A DNA stretch of 64,000 nt from Hemibagrus wyckioides. Taxonomy: Eukaryota > Chordata > Actinopteri > Siluriformes > Bagridae. Every line of letters starts with the position of its first letter. The first letter of the stretch is position 1. Both the position numbers and the translations under genes were made by a program. Below, one piece after another: positions 15,290-27,120 of this stretch. The notes under the pieces are model-generated. The model saw only the letters and a program-made list of their open reading frames with translations, was not told where the DNA came from and searched no databases. Location of the stretch: assembly GCF_019097595.1 (NCBI RefSeq), contig NC_080718.1, positions 19,012,157-19,076,156 on the forward strand, written 5' to 3'.

Positions 15290-16143
15290 TACACTATATT
15301 GCCAAAAGTATTCGCTCACCCATCCAAATAATCAGAATCAGGTGTTCCAATCACTTCCATGGCCACAGGTGTATAAAATCAAGCACCTAGGCATGCAGAC
15401 TGTTTTTACAAACAACTGTTTACACTGTTTGGTGTAAAGCACGCCGCCACTGGACCATAGAGCAGTGGAGACGCGTTCTCTGGAGTGACGAATCGTGCTT
15501 CTCCATCTGGCAATCTGATGGACGAGTCCGGGTTTGGCGGTTGCCAGGAGAACGGTACTTGTCTGACTGCATTGTGCCAAGTGTAAAATTTGGTGGAGGG
15601 GGGATTATGGTGTGGGGTTGTTTTTCAGGAGCTGGGCTTGGCCCCTTAGTTCCAGTGAAAGGAACTCTGAATGCTTCAGCATACCAAGACATTTTGGACA
15701 ATTCCATGCTCCCAACTTTGTGAGAACAGTTTGGAGCTGGCCCCTTCCTCTTCCAACATGACTGTGCACCAGTGCACAAAGCAAGGTCCATAAAGACATG
15801 GATGACAGAGTCTGGTGTGGATGAACTTGACTGGCCTGCACAGAGTCCTGACCTCAACCCGATAGAACACCTTTGGGATGAATTAGAGCGGAGACTGAGA
15901 GCCAGTCCTTCTCGTCCAACATCAGTGTGTGACCTCACAAATGCGCTTCTGGAAGAATGGTCAAAAATTCCCATCAACACACTCCTAAACCTTGTGGACA
16001 GCCTTCCCAGAAGAGTTGAAGCTGTTATAGCTACAAAGGGTGGACCGATGTGATATTGAACCCTATGGATTAGGAATGGGATGTCACTTAAGTTCATATG
16101 CGAGTCAAGGCAGGTGAGCGAATACTTTTGGCAATATAGTGTA
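15290..16143 (+). mobile_element. Tc1-like transposon F1 copy A, internally deleted
   Basis: Both ends carry the family's terminal inverted repeat, 'tacactatattgccaaaag' and its complement, followed by 'tattcgctcacc'. They are flanked by the TA expected for Tc1/mariner insertion. The element is 854 bp against 1252 bp for the complete copy at 45166-46417. About 400 bp is missing, covering the transposase N-terminal DNA-binding half. The ends are intact, so it could be moved in trans by an active transposase (inference). Confidence 0.92.
15430..16053 (+). pseudogene. Truncated Tc1-like transposase (F1 copy A)
   Basis: The frame reads the catalytic half of a DD34E transposase: the WSDES block with the first aspartate, the GGGGIMVWG block, the FQHD block and the [13 protein letters not shown] block. 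The N-terminal helix-turn-helix part (about 133 residues) is deleted. A tryptophan codon has become TGA at 15721-15723. The reading frame ends with a TGA at 16051-16053. It cannot make a working enzyme. The 225-codon minus-strand frame over the same bases is an antisense shadow. Confidence 0.9.
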
Positions 16144-17227
16144 TTTTCATATTACATAACATTACAATGAACTAAATATAACTATGCAATTAAATGTTTA
16201 ATATACTTTATTTTAATTTATTTATCTATTTATTTATTTACAAAATATCATTTGACATTCAGTTAAATTTCATAGAAAGAAGTATTTATAAAATGATGCA
16301 TACTGTACAAGAAGATTTGGTTATCTGAGGTTGACCTCAGATGGAGGATGTATCATAGCTTCCCATTAATAACTCTGTAAGTCCCTGCTGGCCTGTAATA
16401 CAGCTGACATTTCACCAGACATTCATTCACACGTACCAAAAGTACTAAAGTACTCAAGAATTTATGCATGTTTTGACATTTGCACTTAAAGAGAATATTA
16501 TGTCATTCATAATTTGTGCACTGCCAAGCAGCTCTCAAGGTGTCCATGATGGAACTAATGATGGCTTATAAATTAATAATCTCTATAAATACATGTATAT
16601 ACTTTTTCATATATTCATAATATAAATGTATTTATTGGCACAGTGAAATATCTGGTAAGACTTCTTTTGAAGGCTAACTCATTTATAAGCATTAAATGAA
16701 TCTTTTATGAAAGCAATAATGGAGAATTTATGAAAGGCTTATAACAAAACATGGAGTAATATTTGAGGTTTTATGTGACGTTGCCGTTACATTGAAAGAG
16801 AAAAAATAGAACCATATTCGATTATAATTATTGGTTGAATGTTTACGAATTTTACTGTAATTCTTATCATTATCTTGGAATGTATTAGATGGTTTTTACT
16901 CTGAGCACATTCAAGATCTGGGAATTGAGAACATTGAGAATGCAGTAGACGGTAAACATAATGCTCTATAACAGTGCCACAAATGTCCATTTCATTAGTC
17001 TGAGAGAATTAAAGTCATCCATTTGGCTGACACATGCGCTTCATGAATAAATGACAGGGTACTGAAATGGTCCTTTATGATAGTTTTGAATGCAAACGGA
17101 CCACTAATTCTTTAGATTACAGTAAAAACGCCTCCCAAAAGGTGAGATGACAGGTAGACAATTAAAAAGAGATTATTATCTCAGTAATTCATAAGTGTGG
17201 TCATAAGATACATTAATCTCCAAGGTT

Positions 17228-17655
17228 CAGTAATTCATCTGTAGTAACTACTGTATCCTGACCAGAGTCGCAGTGGATCCGGATGTTTCCTGGGAATACT
17301 GGGTACAAGTTAAGAGAATTTACCCTGGATGAGTGCCCATGCCTCTGCAGGGCACTGTGCACACACAGACACAGCACCGTGTACATAAACCATGCACACA
17401 CACAGGGCACCATGCACACACACCACGCTCACACACCAGATGCCATGCACACACACAGTCACACCTAGGGGCAATTTAGCATTGTCAGTCCATCTACCTG
17501 CATGTTTTTGGAGGTAAATGAAGAGACTCAGAGGAAGACCAGATGAACACAACATGAGAAGTTTCATGCAGTCAGTAACCATTGGATCAAGCCTGGGACC
17601 CTGGAGCATTCAAGCAGCAACTCTACTCACTGTGCAACTATGCTGTCCTAACAAC
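17228..17655 (-). repeat. Dispersed fish repeat (R3), near full length
   Basis: It contains the phrases 'gggtcgcagtggatcc'-like start, 'caccctggatg', 'gcagggcaccatgcacacac', 'cacctaggggcaatttag', 'ctacctgcatgtttttgga' and 'gggaccctggag', all typical of a high-copy teleost repeat. It is read here in the antisense orientation. Other copies are at 28012-28075 (fragment), 56116-56228 (minus) and 58139-58412 (plus). The internal CACACA section has expanded. The overlapping open frames are products of this repeat. Confidence 0.75.
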
Positions 17656-18386
17656 TTCCAAGATAACAAAAAAACAAGACACAACAGTCTCAAACCGGCA
17701 AAACATATTGGTAATAAAAGGGTTCCTCTTTATTCTTTCTTTTATATAAAGACAAATACATTTGCTTATGCATGTAAAAATGTATGCCCTCTTACAGGGT
17801 ATTAGGCTGAAATCCTCCAGTATATTTATTTCATAGGTGACATTGTCATCCAGAGTTATCCAATGAAATACACTTTCTGTCCAGTGACAGTGAAATAAAT
17901 GACAACCAAGTAATTTTGCTGTAAAATTTAAAATAATTGGCTGAATTGAACTTAAAATGATTACAGTGCAAATATGTCATAAGCACCTGTAACCTTGTCA
18001 AATAATTTCAAAACCAAAATCTAAATATCTGAGGTTCTTCAAAAAGCTATATTAGACTTTAGGCTTAAATTAATATTTTTTCATCTAAATAGAAGACTAT
18101 TTTGAAGAATAGTTATTAACAAAGATTAAAGAATCGAAAAGACATGGTAAATAAAACATTGGAAAATAAATCTTCAAATGATGTTTTGTAACTAAAAGTT
18201 TTATAACATTTTATGAGAAACATATCAATTACACTAAAGTGTACATTTACTCAGGATCTGTCCTTATTTCATTGCCTGTGTCAGGATTCATATAAAGTCT
18301 AGTGGATCATTGAAATGCATTGCTGCCTGTCATCTAGATATGTACTACTACCAAGGTCAGCTGAGAAGGAGACGGTTCTCCTTTTG

Positions 18387-18417
<31 letters not shown>

Positions 18418-18476
18418 ACTCTCCAACACACACACAAACACAGACACACACATACAGACACACACACACACACACC
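18387..18476 (+). repeat. (CT)n followed by (CA)n
   Basis: Pure CT at 18387-18413, then a slightly interrupted CA run. The overlapping frames that are rich in Leu/Ser and His/Thr are simple-sequence artefacts. Confidence 0.95.
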
Positions 18477-19799
18477 ATGTTCATGCTTAATGAGGGTAAA
18501 TGGCAGCAGTGACAGACATGAATTCATGTGTCATATGTTATACTACTCAAATCCACTCAAGGTTTGTACGTTTTATTGACATTTTACTGTATTTTCTGGC
18601 TAATTTCAACAACAAAAAAAATGACCTCCAAAAATTCAGTATGACTTTGTTTCAGAACAGATTGCAAGACAGAGCTTAAAATGAACAAAGCACTAAAAAA
18701 TTCACCAGGGTTTTGTGATTAGGCAAAACAATCCCACTAAATAAGAAACTACTGCTTGTGTGTGGGTTCTTATCGATGTGCAGGAGGGCCTAAAACCGCT
18801 ATAGTAGCTTTTTACAGCAAGGTCAGTGTTTTTATCCTTGGTCAACTGAAAATTGTGCTGTGGATGGTAGAACTAGAGGTGTCCCCCCTCCTTTCCTGAG
18901 CTAATACTTAATGTCTGCAATGCCCTTTTCAACTTGGTTAGAAAGGACTAATCGCATCACTCTGAACCATCGCAAGGTCTTGTTGTCTTTATTTCGCAAA
19001 CTTTTCTTCCCCGTCTGGGTCATCAAAGGCACTGTCAGGTGAGTCCCACTGCTCCTTCCTACAGATCTCAAAGGAGTCATATTATCATATTTTTCAGCAA
19101 GTTCTCCTGAAACACACAGTTTGTACAAAATTTAATCCATGAGGCTCGCATATTCGCCTCATGCATCAATTTGTCATGCGAATCTGACAGAAAGAGCAGT
19201 AAGAGCTTGTTCATTGCTGTGGAACATGCTTGTAGGAAGTGATCAGGTTAATAGATGACAGAAATGAATTTACTGTTCTGTCTGATTAATTGGTAGAAGA
19301 AAATATCCCTGTGAAAGCCAGCTCTGTGAATAAGTTAGTTAAGGCAGAGGTTGGATGAGAGCAAGCAATAAAATTATGCATGGAAGTGATTTCAGTCTAG
19401 CGAATATTTCCATTTTAATTGCTGTCCATTCCGGGCCGTTTCATGTGCAAAGCAACAGCAACTTTAAATCAATTGATTTTGTTTTACCTCGAATAAAAAA
19501 TCCACCCACAGAAAGAAATATTGTCCATGTAAAAATGGTGGACACACAGTCTGTGTAATCACATCAAGGCAGTAATTAAATCAAGGGTCACTAGGCATGT
19601 ACTATGAAGTTATCTAATTTGTATTAACTTTATGGGGCAGAAACCTCAATTTGATCAGTGATGTGCAGACAGCATTAATCAAAAGCATCCATTTGTGTTG
19701 CTCTAAAGTCTTAGCATTTAACTCAGGTGGAAATTAAGTAAACACAAAGGTTTCTGGGAAAAGGAAATATCTTTGATTGAGAGGTTTGGCTAGTTTTTT

Positions 19800-19804
<5 letters not shown>

Positions 19805-19864
<60 letters not shown>
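19805..19864 (+). repeat. (TG)n(AG)n compound microsatellite
   Basis: TG units to 19838, then AG units. The minus-strand frame here is low-complexity. Confidence 0.96.
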
Positions 19865-19865
<1 letters not shown>

Positions 19866-20463
19866 TACTTACATAGTTATTTCTGGAACACTTGATTTTA
19901 GGCACTCAACTCTTTTTATACATATTAAATAGAGACAGAATAGAAAAATCTGACCTTTTATAGATTCCATTTGCATTACTGCAGCACAGTTTAAGTGAGT
20001 AACATTTAAATCATAGAAATCTTCTGAATTGTTTTTTTTAGAGGATGAAACCTGCTGTGCTGATCCACAGTAATGCGACTGTTTAAAAGCCTGAGATAGG
20101 CTTTCCTTCAGTAGGATGTTCCTTCAGAACAAAGTTATTGTGTTCTCTCCCTGTGGAAGAAAATGTATTGTGCTGAGGATAAGGTTGTTAAAACCTCATA
20201 TAAAAATTTGACTCATTATATCCATTATAACCTCCAGCCTCACTTAGACTTGATGGCTATAGACAGGAGTTCCAGCTCCAATGGCGCTTCGTTTTATTCC
20301 AATTAAGCTGTCCACTAATGGCTGGCTTGTCCTGGTGGCTGAGATAATTCTGAGGGAATAGGGAAATTCAGGAAGAGCAATTTAGGAGACCCTCCCCCTC
20401 ATCACACACCCCGCTGTCACACACACTTCGCATCCCCGGGTTTTCCGTGGCTCTCCTGCGTTT

Positions 20464-20477
20464 GTTGCCAGGCAACC
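20464..20477. promoter_or_regulatory. RFX-type X-box
   Basis: GTTGCCAGGCAACC is a near-perfect inverted repeat matching the X-box consensus (GTTRCC, short spacer, GGYAAC). RFX transcription factors bind such sites in genes of neurons, endocrine cells and ciliated cells. Its place just upstream of the putative tunar first exon fits the known neural and beta-cell expression of the mammalian gene. Binding itself is inference. Confidence 0.55.
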
Positions 20478-20934
20478 CCAGGCTGCATTGATATGCACAG
20501 CAGAGGGAGCTGGGGATGCCGGCTGCCTTTGGAGTGTAGCAGCAGGAGCGTCAGCGCCGGAGCTACACTTTCCTCAACAACACACGCTCTTCACACAGCT
20601 CACGGCACATCACGCAGGAGGACGATTTACTCTGTCACTCTTCTTTACTCTCTTCATCCTCTTGCTCTCTGGTTCTTAAAGTGACTGAACTAGTCTCTTA
20701 GTTTTGATGCTCAAGTCACGGACACTGAGTGTAGTCTGAAACACTTAGTTATGCGAGAGAAAAGCAATTTGGATTGAAGTTTTAACTATGTGTCGGTGCC
20801 ATGGAAAAAAGAAAAGACTTTCTCTGACTTGTTAATGAAGACAGAGCAGATTAAAACAAGAGAGATCATTCTGGGCATCGTTTCCACTCAGTCACTTGCT
20901 TTAAATTATCTTTAACTCAGATTTATCTCACAAA

Positions 20935-20982
20935 AAGAAGAAGAAGAAGAAGAAGAAGAAGAAGAAGAAGAAGAAGAAGAAA
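20935..20982 (+). repeat. (AAG)n trinucleotide repeat
   Basis: About 16 AAG units, probably within the untranslated leader of tunar. The minus-strand poly-serine frame is an artefact. Confidence 0.95.
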
Positions 20983-21189
20983 TGATGAAGAAAAGGATGC
21001 AAGCTGTGCTAAAGAAACTGATGACAGCTAAACACAAGCACAAGTGAAATGAAACAGGACAGGAAATTACAGATCTGCACTGGGAAGCAACCAAAAACTG
21101 GGACTCTGAAAGTGGACAAGCTCTTTAACACTGGAACCTCTTCACAGATACAGAATGAGTGGAGTTAACTTGTGTTTTAGTTGCCTAGG

Positions 21190-21261
21190 ATGTCTTCACA
21201 ATCCAAGAAGGCAATCCCCCCCAGCATGCCCAATGCTATGTTCCTCCTGATGCGGTGCAAG
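21190..21261 (+). CDS. tunar: Possible N-terminal coding exon of tunar (24 codons)
   Basis: An ATG at 21190 has A at -3 and follows an in-frame TAG (21178-21180). It opens 24 codons that run exactly, in phase 0, into the donor after 21261. The acceptor at 25603-25604 (ctttaatag) starts an exon whose first 13 codons are open and lead into the tunar ATG at 25644. Splicing would therefore give an 85-residue protein: a basic leader with a hydrophobic NAMFLLM patch, fused to the 48-residue microprotein. The mammalian protein is known as the 48-residue form only. Translation of this extension is inferred. It may instead be leader RNA that is open by chance (37 codons). Confidence 0.45.
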
Positions 21262-21677
21262 GTAAGAGCGAATACATTCTGTCACGACATGTTTAGGCTG
21301 AAGACTCCATGCCTGCTCATTAAATGTACAAGTACAATCAAGCCAAAGTGATGACTCGCAACTAAATGTAACTTGTGTCACTGATCACATTGTGTAAAAC
21401 ACAAAACTAATATAAATTATGTATGAAATCATTCGAAATAAATAAATAAATAAATAAATAAAAATATAACTGGTTTCGTTTTATTGATGTAATATTGTTG
21501 CCCATTTATTTGAAAGCCAAGCAGTGAGCTGTTAGTTACTGTATGAGCATCTTAAAATTGCAATCACACTATTATAATAATATATTTATACCGCCAAATT
21601 TGTATATCAGAAAACTTTTTTAAGGTCATTATACAGATACAGATTCTTTGAACTGCAGAAAACTGTGGGAGTTTTTT

Positions 21678-21705
21678 GTGTGTGTGTGTGTGTGTGTGTT
21701 GGAGA

Positions 21706-21757
<52 letters not shown>

Positions 21758-21774
21758 AAGAGAGAGAGAGAGAG
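21678..21774 (+). repeat. (TG)n and (AG)n microsatellite
   Basis: A TG run to 21699, then a long AG run with two interruptions. It creates the spurious 183-codon frame starting at 21676. Confidence 0.96.
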
Positions 21775-22904
21775 ATACATGTATGCATATCTAATATATT
21801 GGGTGTTGTTTATTTTCATTCCATTTTAAACCAATGCCGAGAACAACTTTTCCTGACAGAGCAGGTTATTGTCCTGAGACATTCGATATGCACAGAAATA
21901 TCCAGGTGGCAACAAATGTTACACCTCAGTGCTCCAGAAAAATCCATTCGGCCTATGTTTTTCCAGGTTTGTCATTTTTTTTCCGTCATGCTCTTTTTGT
22001 CCCCAATATTCTCCAACAGTGATAGGTTTGGTGCACAGATCTGTTCCTCTTTTCGGGGAATTGCTTTACAGGTTCAGCCTCTCCTGAAGCATGTCATACC
22101 ATTCATAAAGGTGGGGAAAACAAGTTTATTCTTAGCAGTCTTTTACCAATGCTTTTTATATGTATATATGAAATGTGTGTATTATTTTCCTTCCTATTTA
22201 TTTCTTTGTGAAACATATGGTTCATAATTAGCATCACTGTTTCCAAATCTGTTAAGAAATCTATTAATGAAGTAAATACAATTTTCAAACAAGTTACTTA
22301 TTTAATCTTTACCTGCCTTAGCTAAAACCAAGGTAAACACATTGAGAAACTTGTGAGGTGGAAAGGTGGAAGATTGTTGTTTTGCCAGCCATTTTTTGGC
22401 ATTTATCACCCTGATCATCAGTATAATGTTTTTAATGTTCAGTTTCCCAAGATTTCCAATGACTAATCTAGAAAATCATTGTTTCGTTGCTGTTTCTCAG
22501 TTGATACTCATTAAAAAGGAAATAAGAAACTACCTGGTACATGGAAATACATGGAGTTTAGATGAGCAGAAATATTAACTACAACATTGCATGGTTCTTC
22601 CCTGCGCTTGTTTCTCCCAATTGTTTCCAGAAACATGATTCAGCATATGCAAGCTTCATTTGTATTATTATTATTGTAGAAAAAAAGTCTGTCATGCATG
22701 AAACAAACAGTGCTTTATTATAAACTCACTTGTCTGAAGTTTGCTATATGGGTTTATCATTATATGTTAGTTAATTTGTGGTTCATCTGAGATTAATTAC
22801 TGAGAGTAATTAATGGTCAACATTGCAAAATTTGTTTTAGTGCAGAAGTAGTAAGTTAAATTACCAGAAGTAGTAAGTCAAATTACCAAGCCAAATATGA
22901 AGGG

Positions 22905-22970
22905 TTATTATTATTGTTATTGTTATTGTTATTGTTATTGTTATTGTTATTATTATTATTATTATTATTA
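22905..22970 (+). repeat. (ATT)n/(GTTATT)n repeat
   Basis: Alternating ATT and GTTATT units, purely simple sequence within the tunar intron. Confidence 0.95.
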
Positions 22971-23797
22971 CATAGTGCAATATTAGGTAGGATTCAGTAC
23001 CTTGGTGATTCAGACAAAGGATTGGTATTCTAATTGTAGTTGCATTTAACTTAAGTTCATACTGAGTTATATGTTTAACAATTTGTTTAACAAAGTTTAA
23101 TCAGTTTTATCAAGCAACAATCATACGGTGTGATATGACGACTTTAAGGACAGATCTCAGTGTGCAATGCGAGAGTTTTAAGAGACAGAAAAATTTACAT
23201 CTTGTCAAATTCAATTAATTCATTTCTTTTAATTCAGTCCATGATTGTCTGGTCCATCCATGTGAGGAATCAACTTAGCATGATCTTATTGTAAAGTAAT
23301 GCCATTGGTCATTTAAAAAAATTAAAAAATAAAAATAAAAAAGCACAGTTTTATGCACACTATAAATCTGTCCTAAACAGATTTTTTAATAAAAGTTATA
23401 TATTATATTATATTATATCTATTGCTGCAAACAAAAGAACTATACAGTTTATGGCCAGCCGAGTCCATCGCCCCCGACATGCCCTAGGACAGAGCAATGC
23501 TATCGTGGAAAAAACTCTCCACTTGCTGGATAATAAATAAATACAATAAAAGAACTGTATTAGAAATTAATCAAAACAATTATCTCTGAATGTTACCTAC
23601 CAAGAAATGCTATAATAATCAAAGCAGCTTCTAAAAGGGCACATCAGCTTCTTGTCACATAACTGAATATATATAAAATATATATAAAAAGTTGACATGC
23701 TCCATGTCTTATAACCATTTGCATTTTTAATAAATATGGCAAAAGCTACAGGTTAACAAATATGACCAAATCTCACCATAGATTATTTAAGGCATCA

Positions 23798-23802
<5 letters not shown>

Positions 23803-23831
<29 letters not shown>
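23803..23831 (+). repeat. (TG)n microsatellite
   Basis: About 14 TG units within the tunar intron. Confidence 0.95.
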
Positions 23832-23833
<2 letters not shown>

Positions 23834-25643
23834 ATTATAGTTAACAACCGCTTCCATCACAAACCACAAAATAAACCAGATTCTGAACTGACACTTTGAT
23901 TGATGCTACATGAAATGTAAACTGAATGTTAAATACACATGATCATCAGGGGGAAAGAGTTCCTAAGCATCTGCACTGTTTCTCAAAATTTTGCCTGTGG
24001 GAAAGTCAAGAAGTAGTGGAGGAATTCAGAAGATATGTGTTTGCTGGTGAAACCTTAGATTATGAACATAAGGACTGTATTTGAATTATTCAGAAAGTGC
24101 TTTTGGATTTCCAGATTCTGTAAGATAATAAAATCAGACAATGATCCATGTTTTTGCATTTACTGAAAAGACATGGTGAACTGAGCGAGCAGACATTCTT
24201 GTTTTCAATACACCACTTTGTGTGTCAGTCATAATTAAAATAGCCTAAAATAATTTCTCCAGTAAACTGCTATAAAAGTCAAAGTCCAGCAATTCATGCA
24301 AACAGTCTAAGCATCCAAGGGCTCTAATAAACTGTATATTCTAAATTGTATATTCCAGCAACATATTACATACACACTTTCAAGGTTGCCAAGGACAAAT
24401 AAGTGTATGGAAGTAATCACTTTAAGAATTGTAAACTTTTTACCCCCAAGAACTGATAAAGAAACAGTGCATGCATATTCAATTTTTTTTTTTTTGTTCC
24501 AAAACATATTCAGCCACTGAGCATATATTATTCAGTGGACGATGGAAATTAATATATTTTTGATGAAAAATCTTTTCCTTGGCCTTGAATAAATCATCAA
24601 ACTGTAAAAGCTTTAAGAAAACCTGAGCAGCATGCACGAAACAGCTGAGCAGGAGCAGTACTTAACTGATTTCTGATACTGATTAAATTGGTCTTTTTTT
24701 TTTTACAATTTATTGGAAAAAAAATAATAATAGCTGTTTCTGTGCAGCACCAACAATAAAAATGAAACATAATAAATTCCCAGGTCCAGTTAAAAAACAG
24801 AATTTTAAAATTGGTTAGAAATGATGTCTCACTGTATTGTGCTCTATTTAAAGCATACAGTTGCTCTTTATTTATTTTTATTTTCTTATCTGTCCAAAAA
24901 TCAATCACACATCATTAGATGTTGAAGGAAGAAGTTAGAGTCATATAATCTGGAAGCACTTTAAGTCATTAAATGATGAGTAGTTCATGACAGCCTTCTT
25001 GCTAAACATAATTGTTAGTTACACAGAAACATAAACTTTTAATTAACTTTATTTACTGCAGTGAATAACAGACTAACACAAATTATAAACTTCATCATAA
25101 GTAATATTTGACTTTTTTACTTAAAAAATATTAACAGCACCGGTATTAACTGACTATTAACTAATATTCAATTAAGTACCTTAAAATAATTCATAATAAG
25201 TTCATATCAATTTCAGAATTTTTCTAAATATTGATCTCAACATGGAATTCTGGTCTTGAGGCCAGTTCTGAATTTTGCCAGTTGTTGGTTCAGTTAATGC
25301 AGGTGTTGATAATGTGGTTTATTATTTAAGAAAATAACATGAATTATGATGTATTAATGCTTTTTTATTCATCTTAACAATGTGTTAAATGTCAGTGAAG
25401 AGACCATTAATGTAAATCATCAGCACTCACAAGTGGAGAAGCAATTAATTAAAAAGCCCTGGAGAAAGTAATTCATTAGCCTTTACTATGTGTGTATGAT
25501 TTTTTATTTTTTTTTGACAAAAGTACACCTTCTTCAGTGTGTTAGCATTCTGTACTCTTGACATGGTTTACTGATGCTCAGTCTTTGTGTTTTTTCTTTA
25601 ATAGATTAGTCTGAGAAGGCAACTGCAGACTACTTCAGAGAAA

Positions 25644-25790
25644 ATGGTAAACACTTCTCATGGTGATGAGGAAAAAGGAATTCAAGACAAGGAAAGCAAG
25701 GAGGAAACCATTTTAGCCATGCTAGGCATTATTGGGACGATCCTCAACTTGGTTGTGATCATCTTCGTGTACATCTACACAACACTGTAA
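25644..25790 (+). CDS. tunar: TUNAR microprotein (BNLN/pTUNAR), 48 aa
   Basis: The 48-codon frame encodes an acidic, lysine-rich head (residues 1-22, ending DKESKEET) and one hydrophobic helix (about residues 24-45, LAMLGIIGTILNLVVIIFVY) with a short luminal TTL end. Length, the KESKEE motif and the helix match the protein encoded by vertebrate TUNAR (the TUNA/megamind transcript, long regarded as non-coding). The mammalian microprotein sits in the endoplasmic reticulum membrane and has been reported to interact with SERCA2 and affect calcium handling in neurons and beta cells. Function in this species is by homology. An acceptor ends at 25604, so the ATG lies 39 bases into its exon. Those bases are open in frame, allowing an extended form from 21190. 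Conserved linkage to C14orf132 and the bradykinin receptors confirms the identity. Confidence 0.93.
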   Translation: MVNTSHGDEEKGIQDKESKEETILAMLGIIGTILNLVVIIFVYIYTTL

Positions 25791-27120
25791 ACTACAGTAC
25801 TGCCGTGTGGAGCAACAGGAACTAAACAGTGCTTCATGTCAAAATGTTCAGTCTGGAAAATCACATTACTGACTACCAGAAAGCTCACAGACATCTCAGA
25901 CTGTGTGGAAAATACAATGTCAGTGTCCTCCAGAGACTCAAGAAAAGACCCTGGCGCAGCGATTCTCTTACTGTCTGCATCAGAGGACATCAATGAGAAC
26001 TTTACTATTTGTAAATATTTACTACTTTCTCCAGTGTGTTGTCTAGTACAGTTCACAACGTATTAATGAGAATCCTGGTGTGATATTAATGAAAGCTAAA
26101 AGTGAGTTAATGTACAGGACTCCTTTTCAGGAATTTACAAATTTTACACAAATTTTTTAAAACAAGTATGTTGTTAACCTTGATTAAATCTTGTCACTTG
26201 GTAGTGTTATAATTTCAGGATGTTTGCTATACCATTTTTAATAATATGTTTATGATGATATCTTGCAGTAGCTTGATAAGTTTGGCATTAACAATGTTCA
26301 TTGTTCTGAAGTAAAGCTTGATTCTACTGAAGGTAACTGAATTTTTTAGCAGAAAGTGTGGCAAATTTATATATATATAGGTTAAATTGATGCAGATTCT
26401 GTAGGACAGGGAAAACCCAAGCAAGATAAACTGTGTATGTGAACACTGAAATGCACTATTGAAATTTAACTATAAAGCAAAGTGCATTATTTTGTCTAAC
26501 TCTACTTAACTGTGTAATATCATTCAATGTATACACCATAGTATACATTGCCTTAATTGAAAAACATTATTTCCATATCCATGTCTGCATTTCAGCTACT
26601 TCCTATGCAGACACAAGTCTATATTGTTCTCCTTGGTAAGGCATATCTTTACAAACAAAATAATCCTGCTTTAAACTAATACTTACAAATATTTCCATAG
26701 AACTGTGGCAAATAAAACAAATGAATGAAAGTCATTAAATTTCATCCAAAACCTCTTTTCTATAGAAAATGTCCTTCAGACCAGTTAACACACATAACTA
26801 TTGTGCAACACACATTGATAGCAAAAGCACAATGTTATAGAACATCTTTGCCAAATGAATGTATATACATTACGTCTGCATGTTCTTCTTATATGAAAGT
26901 CATTTGTCAATTAATGAAGTGCCTGTGTTTCAGTAAGAGTCATTTACTCGTCTCCAAATTCTCTCAGCTTTCATGGATTTTTGTCACTTATAGCTTATTC
27001 TACTGATTAAGCCACATGGGTGTTTGTAGTGTTATGTTCATTTACCAATGTTGCACTAATTGCAGTACGGCATTGTAAAAAATTAAAAACAAATTGTACT
27101 TTGTAATTTTTTCAAATTAG
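25791..27120 (+). other. tunar: Probable 3' untranslated region of tunar
   Basis: Following the TAA there is AT-rich sequence with no further coding signal. The first plausible polyadenylation hexamer seen is AATAAA at 26711-26716. Another lies at 27835-27840. The true end is not determinable here. The 76-codon frame at 25836-26066 lies inside this UTR and shows no recognisable domain. Confidence 0.35.

Larger units (their letters stand above)
1..20399. other. Intergenic region upstream of tunar
   Basis: No gene could be supported here. All open frames are short, lack recognisable domains, and do not line up with plausible splice sites into a conserved protein. The stretch is AT-rich and holds the individually listed repeats: GA, ATT/AGT, CT/CA and TG/AG microsatellites, three fish dispersed repeats, a decayed Tc1 fragment near 5.2 kb and an internally deleted Tc1 copy at 15.3-16.1 kb. 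In human the matching position is a gene desert beside a neural gene, so enhancers are plausible, but none can be shown from one sequence. Confidence 0.6.
20400..21261 (+). other. tunar: Candidate promoter and first exon of tunar
   Basis: This block is GC-richer than the surrounding 20 kb and contains an RFX-type X-box (20464-20477). It ends at a strong splice donor (CAAG/GTAAGAG, cut after 21261). It lies 4.3 kb upstream of the tunar coding exon on the same strand. A long AAG tract (20935-20982) lies inside the probable leader, together with short upstream open frames (for example 20493-20684). The transcription start is not visible, so the left border is only a guess based on composition. 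Confidence 0.5.
21262..25604 (+). other. tunar: Intron 1 of tunar (predicted)
   Basis: It is bounded by a consensus donor (GTAAGA at 21262) and an acceptor (pyrimidine-rich tract then TAATAG ending 25604). It holds several microsatellites: AAAT at 21436-21462, TG/AG at 21678-21774, ATT/GTT at 22905-22970 and TG at 23803-23831. No additional exon with coding support was found. A non-coding middle exon cannot be excluded. Confidence 0.55.

Noticed and set aside
15420..16097. 225-codon minus-strand open frame
   Set aside because: It is the antisense of the F1 transposase fragment. The plus strand carries the DD34E motifs. The same applies to 32583-33311 and 45452-45958 on the plus strand.
20493..20684. 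63-codon open frame in the tunar promoter/leader block
   Set aside because: It could be an upstream open frame, but two overlapping frames are equally long and no conservation can be judged.
21676..22227. 183-codon plus-strand open frame
   Set aside because: It begins in a TG/AG microsatellite and continues into intronic sequence without any recognisable domain.
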